From positions 1 to 5,448 of the forward strand of contig DQUH01000055.1 of the NCBI GenBank assembly GCA_015662385.1: a DNA stretch of 5,448 nucleotides, in the 5' to 3' direction. Below are positions 4,951-5,448 of this stretch, in pieces. The position numbers were made by a program, and so were the translations under genes. The first letter of the stretch is position 1. Every line of letters starts with the position of its first letter. The notes below the pieces were generated by a model. The model had not been told where the DNA came from, searched no databases, and worked only from the letters and a program-made list of their open reading frames with translations. This DNA is from Methanobacteriota archaeon. GTDB lineage: Archaea > Iainarchaeota > Iainarchaeia > JAADDC01.

Positions 4951-5448
4951 AGCCTGCCCGAGTAGAACTGCCAGGGGTTTTTCGGTCCGTCCCACACGCC
5001 CTCCGGCGGTATGCAGCCGTTCCCCGCCAGGAAAAAACGGCCGTGGTGTTCCAGCGGTATCCCCTTTTCGCGGTAAGCGTTGACGTCCTCCATGTAAGGC
5101 GGGTGGCCCACACCCAGCAACACGGCCGCGCGGTACCCCCTCTCAAGGGCACCAAAATACCCGCCCTGCAAAGACTCCACCGCCGAGGGGGGCAGGGCGT
5201 ACGCGCCGGCGCAGACAAGGGGGACCCAGACGTTGCTCACGTACACGCAGTTTCCCCCCATGGCACGTACCATTGAAGTGTAAATCCCCGCGTTGTCCCA
5301 AGAATGGGCGGGATACACGACAAAGAATGCGAGGAGGACGTTGGCCAGCGCGAGCACCACCGCAAACCTCTCGTTCTTTATCCAGCGGGCTGCAGCAACC
5401 GATAAAGGGATCAGCAAAGGCAGGTAAAAACGGTACCACTGGGTGGCC
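4854..5448 (-). CDS. Membrane protein, C-terminal part (possible GT-C/GT39-like glycosyltransferase), 5' end outside window
   Basis: The frame is open from the right edge (first full codon at 5447-5445) to the TAG at 4856-4854, giving 197 codons. There is no need for the internal TTG at 5417 as a start, because the upstream codons read WYRFYLPLLIPLSV, which continue a hydrophobic segment. Two membrane helices are visible, one around FYLPLLIPLSVAAA and one around FAVVLALANVLLAFFVVYPA, followed by about 145 residues of mostly soluble, Gly/Pro/Trp-rich sequence. The Arg-Tyr-Leu-Pro-Leu-Leu-type helix followed by a soluble end that includes VYVSNVWVPLVCAGAYALPP is reminiscent of dolichyl-phosphate-sugar-dependent GT-C membrane glycosyltransferases (protein or lipid glycosylation at the cell surface). 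No catalytic residue lies in the visible part, so this assignment is tentative. The last 31 residues (SSLQSEAP and onward) overlap the DUF123 gene on the other strand and look non-conserved. Confidence 0.7.
   Translation of the reverse strand, partial: ATQWYRFYLPLLIPLSVAAARWIKNERFAVVLALANVLLAFFVVYPAHSWDNAGIYTSMVRAMGGNCVYVSNVWVPLVCAGAYALPPSAVESLQGGYFGALERGYRAAVLLGVGHPPYMEDVNAYREKGIPLEHHGRFFLAGNGCIPPEGVWDGPKNPWQFYSGRLQEIMKRWLSSLQSEAPNPFTALNRFARSSET
4978..4982 (+). terminator. Possible T-tract terminator of the alaS-nep1-DUF123 operon
   Basis: A T5 run preceded by G4 lies 28 nt after the DUF123 stop codon, inside the converging gene. Archaeal RNA polymerase can stop at short U-runs without a hairpin, so this is the nearest candidate end for the rightward transcript. 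The run is short and the call is weak. Confidence 0.25.

Noticed and set aside
1..5448. tRNA/rRNA genes, CRISPR arrays, insertion sequences or long direct repeats
   Set aside because: Reading both strands I saw no regularly spaced repeats, transposase motifs, terminal inverted repeats or tRNA-like arms, and nearly every base lies in a recognisable gene.

Overview
The window is archaeal. It carries fibrillarin, a Nop5-type C/D-box scaffold, an archaeal-type alanyl-tRNA synthetase (AlaRS), Nep1 and a DUF123 protein. Fibrillarin and Nop5 occur together only in Archaea and Eukarya, and compact gene packing with Shine-Dalgarno-like sites and TATA-like elements points to Archaea. Frequent AGG/AGA arginine and ATA isoleucine codons and Lys/Glu-rich proteins are compatible with a thermophile, but this is a weak hint. 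The lineage cannot be fixed from the sequence. The unusually short Nop5 would fit a divergent or reduced lineage, which is inference.

Layout: positions 1-1222 hold a leftward unit, nop5 (1222 to 344) followed by fibrillarin flpA (310 to beyond the left edge). An 86-bp divergent promoter region (1223-1308) separates it from a rightward unit: alaS (1309-3930), nep1 (3927-4586, overlapping alaS by 4 bp) and a DUF123 GIY-YIG-like gene (about 4549-4950, overlapping nep1). From the right edge, a leftward gene (5448 to 4854) enters. It encodes the C-terminal part of a membrane protein, possibly a GT-C-type glycosyltransferase, and its end overlaps the DUF123 gene tail to tail by 97 bp. No gene-free stretch exceeds 100 bp.

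Functionally, most of the window serves translation. FlpA and Nop5 belong to the C/D-box sRNP that 2'-O-methylates rRNA and tRNA. Nep1 methylates a pseudouridine in small-subunit rRNA, and AlaRS charges and proofreads tRNA-Ala. DUF123 has no established function but sits in this operon.

The most notable observations are two. Nop5 lacks the whole N-terminal fibrillarin-binding domain, with an in-frame stop just upstream of its start. The divergent promoter is built on a perfect 8-bp inverted repeat that places two outward-facing TATA-like boxes only 10 bp apart. I found no CRISPR array, mobile element, tRNA or rRNA gene, and no clearly undescribed multi-gene system.
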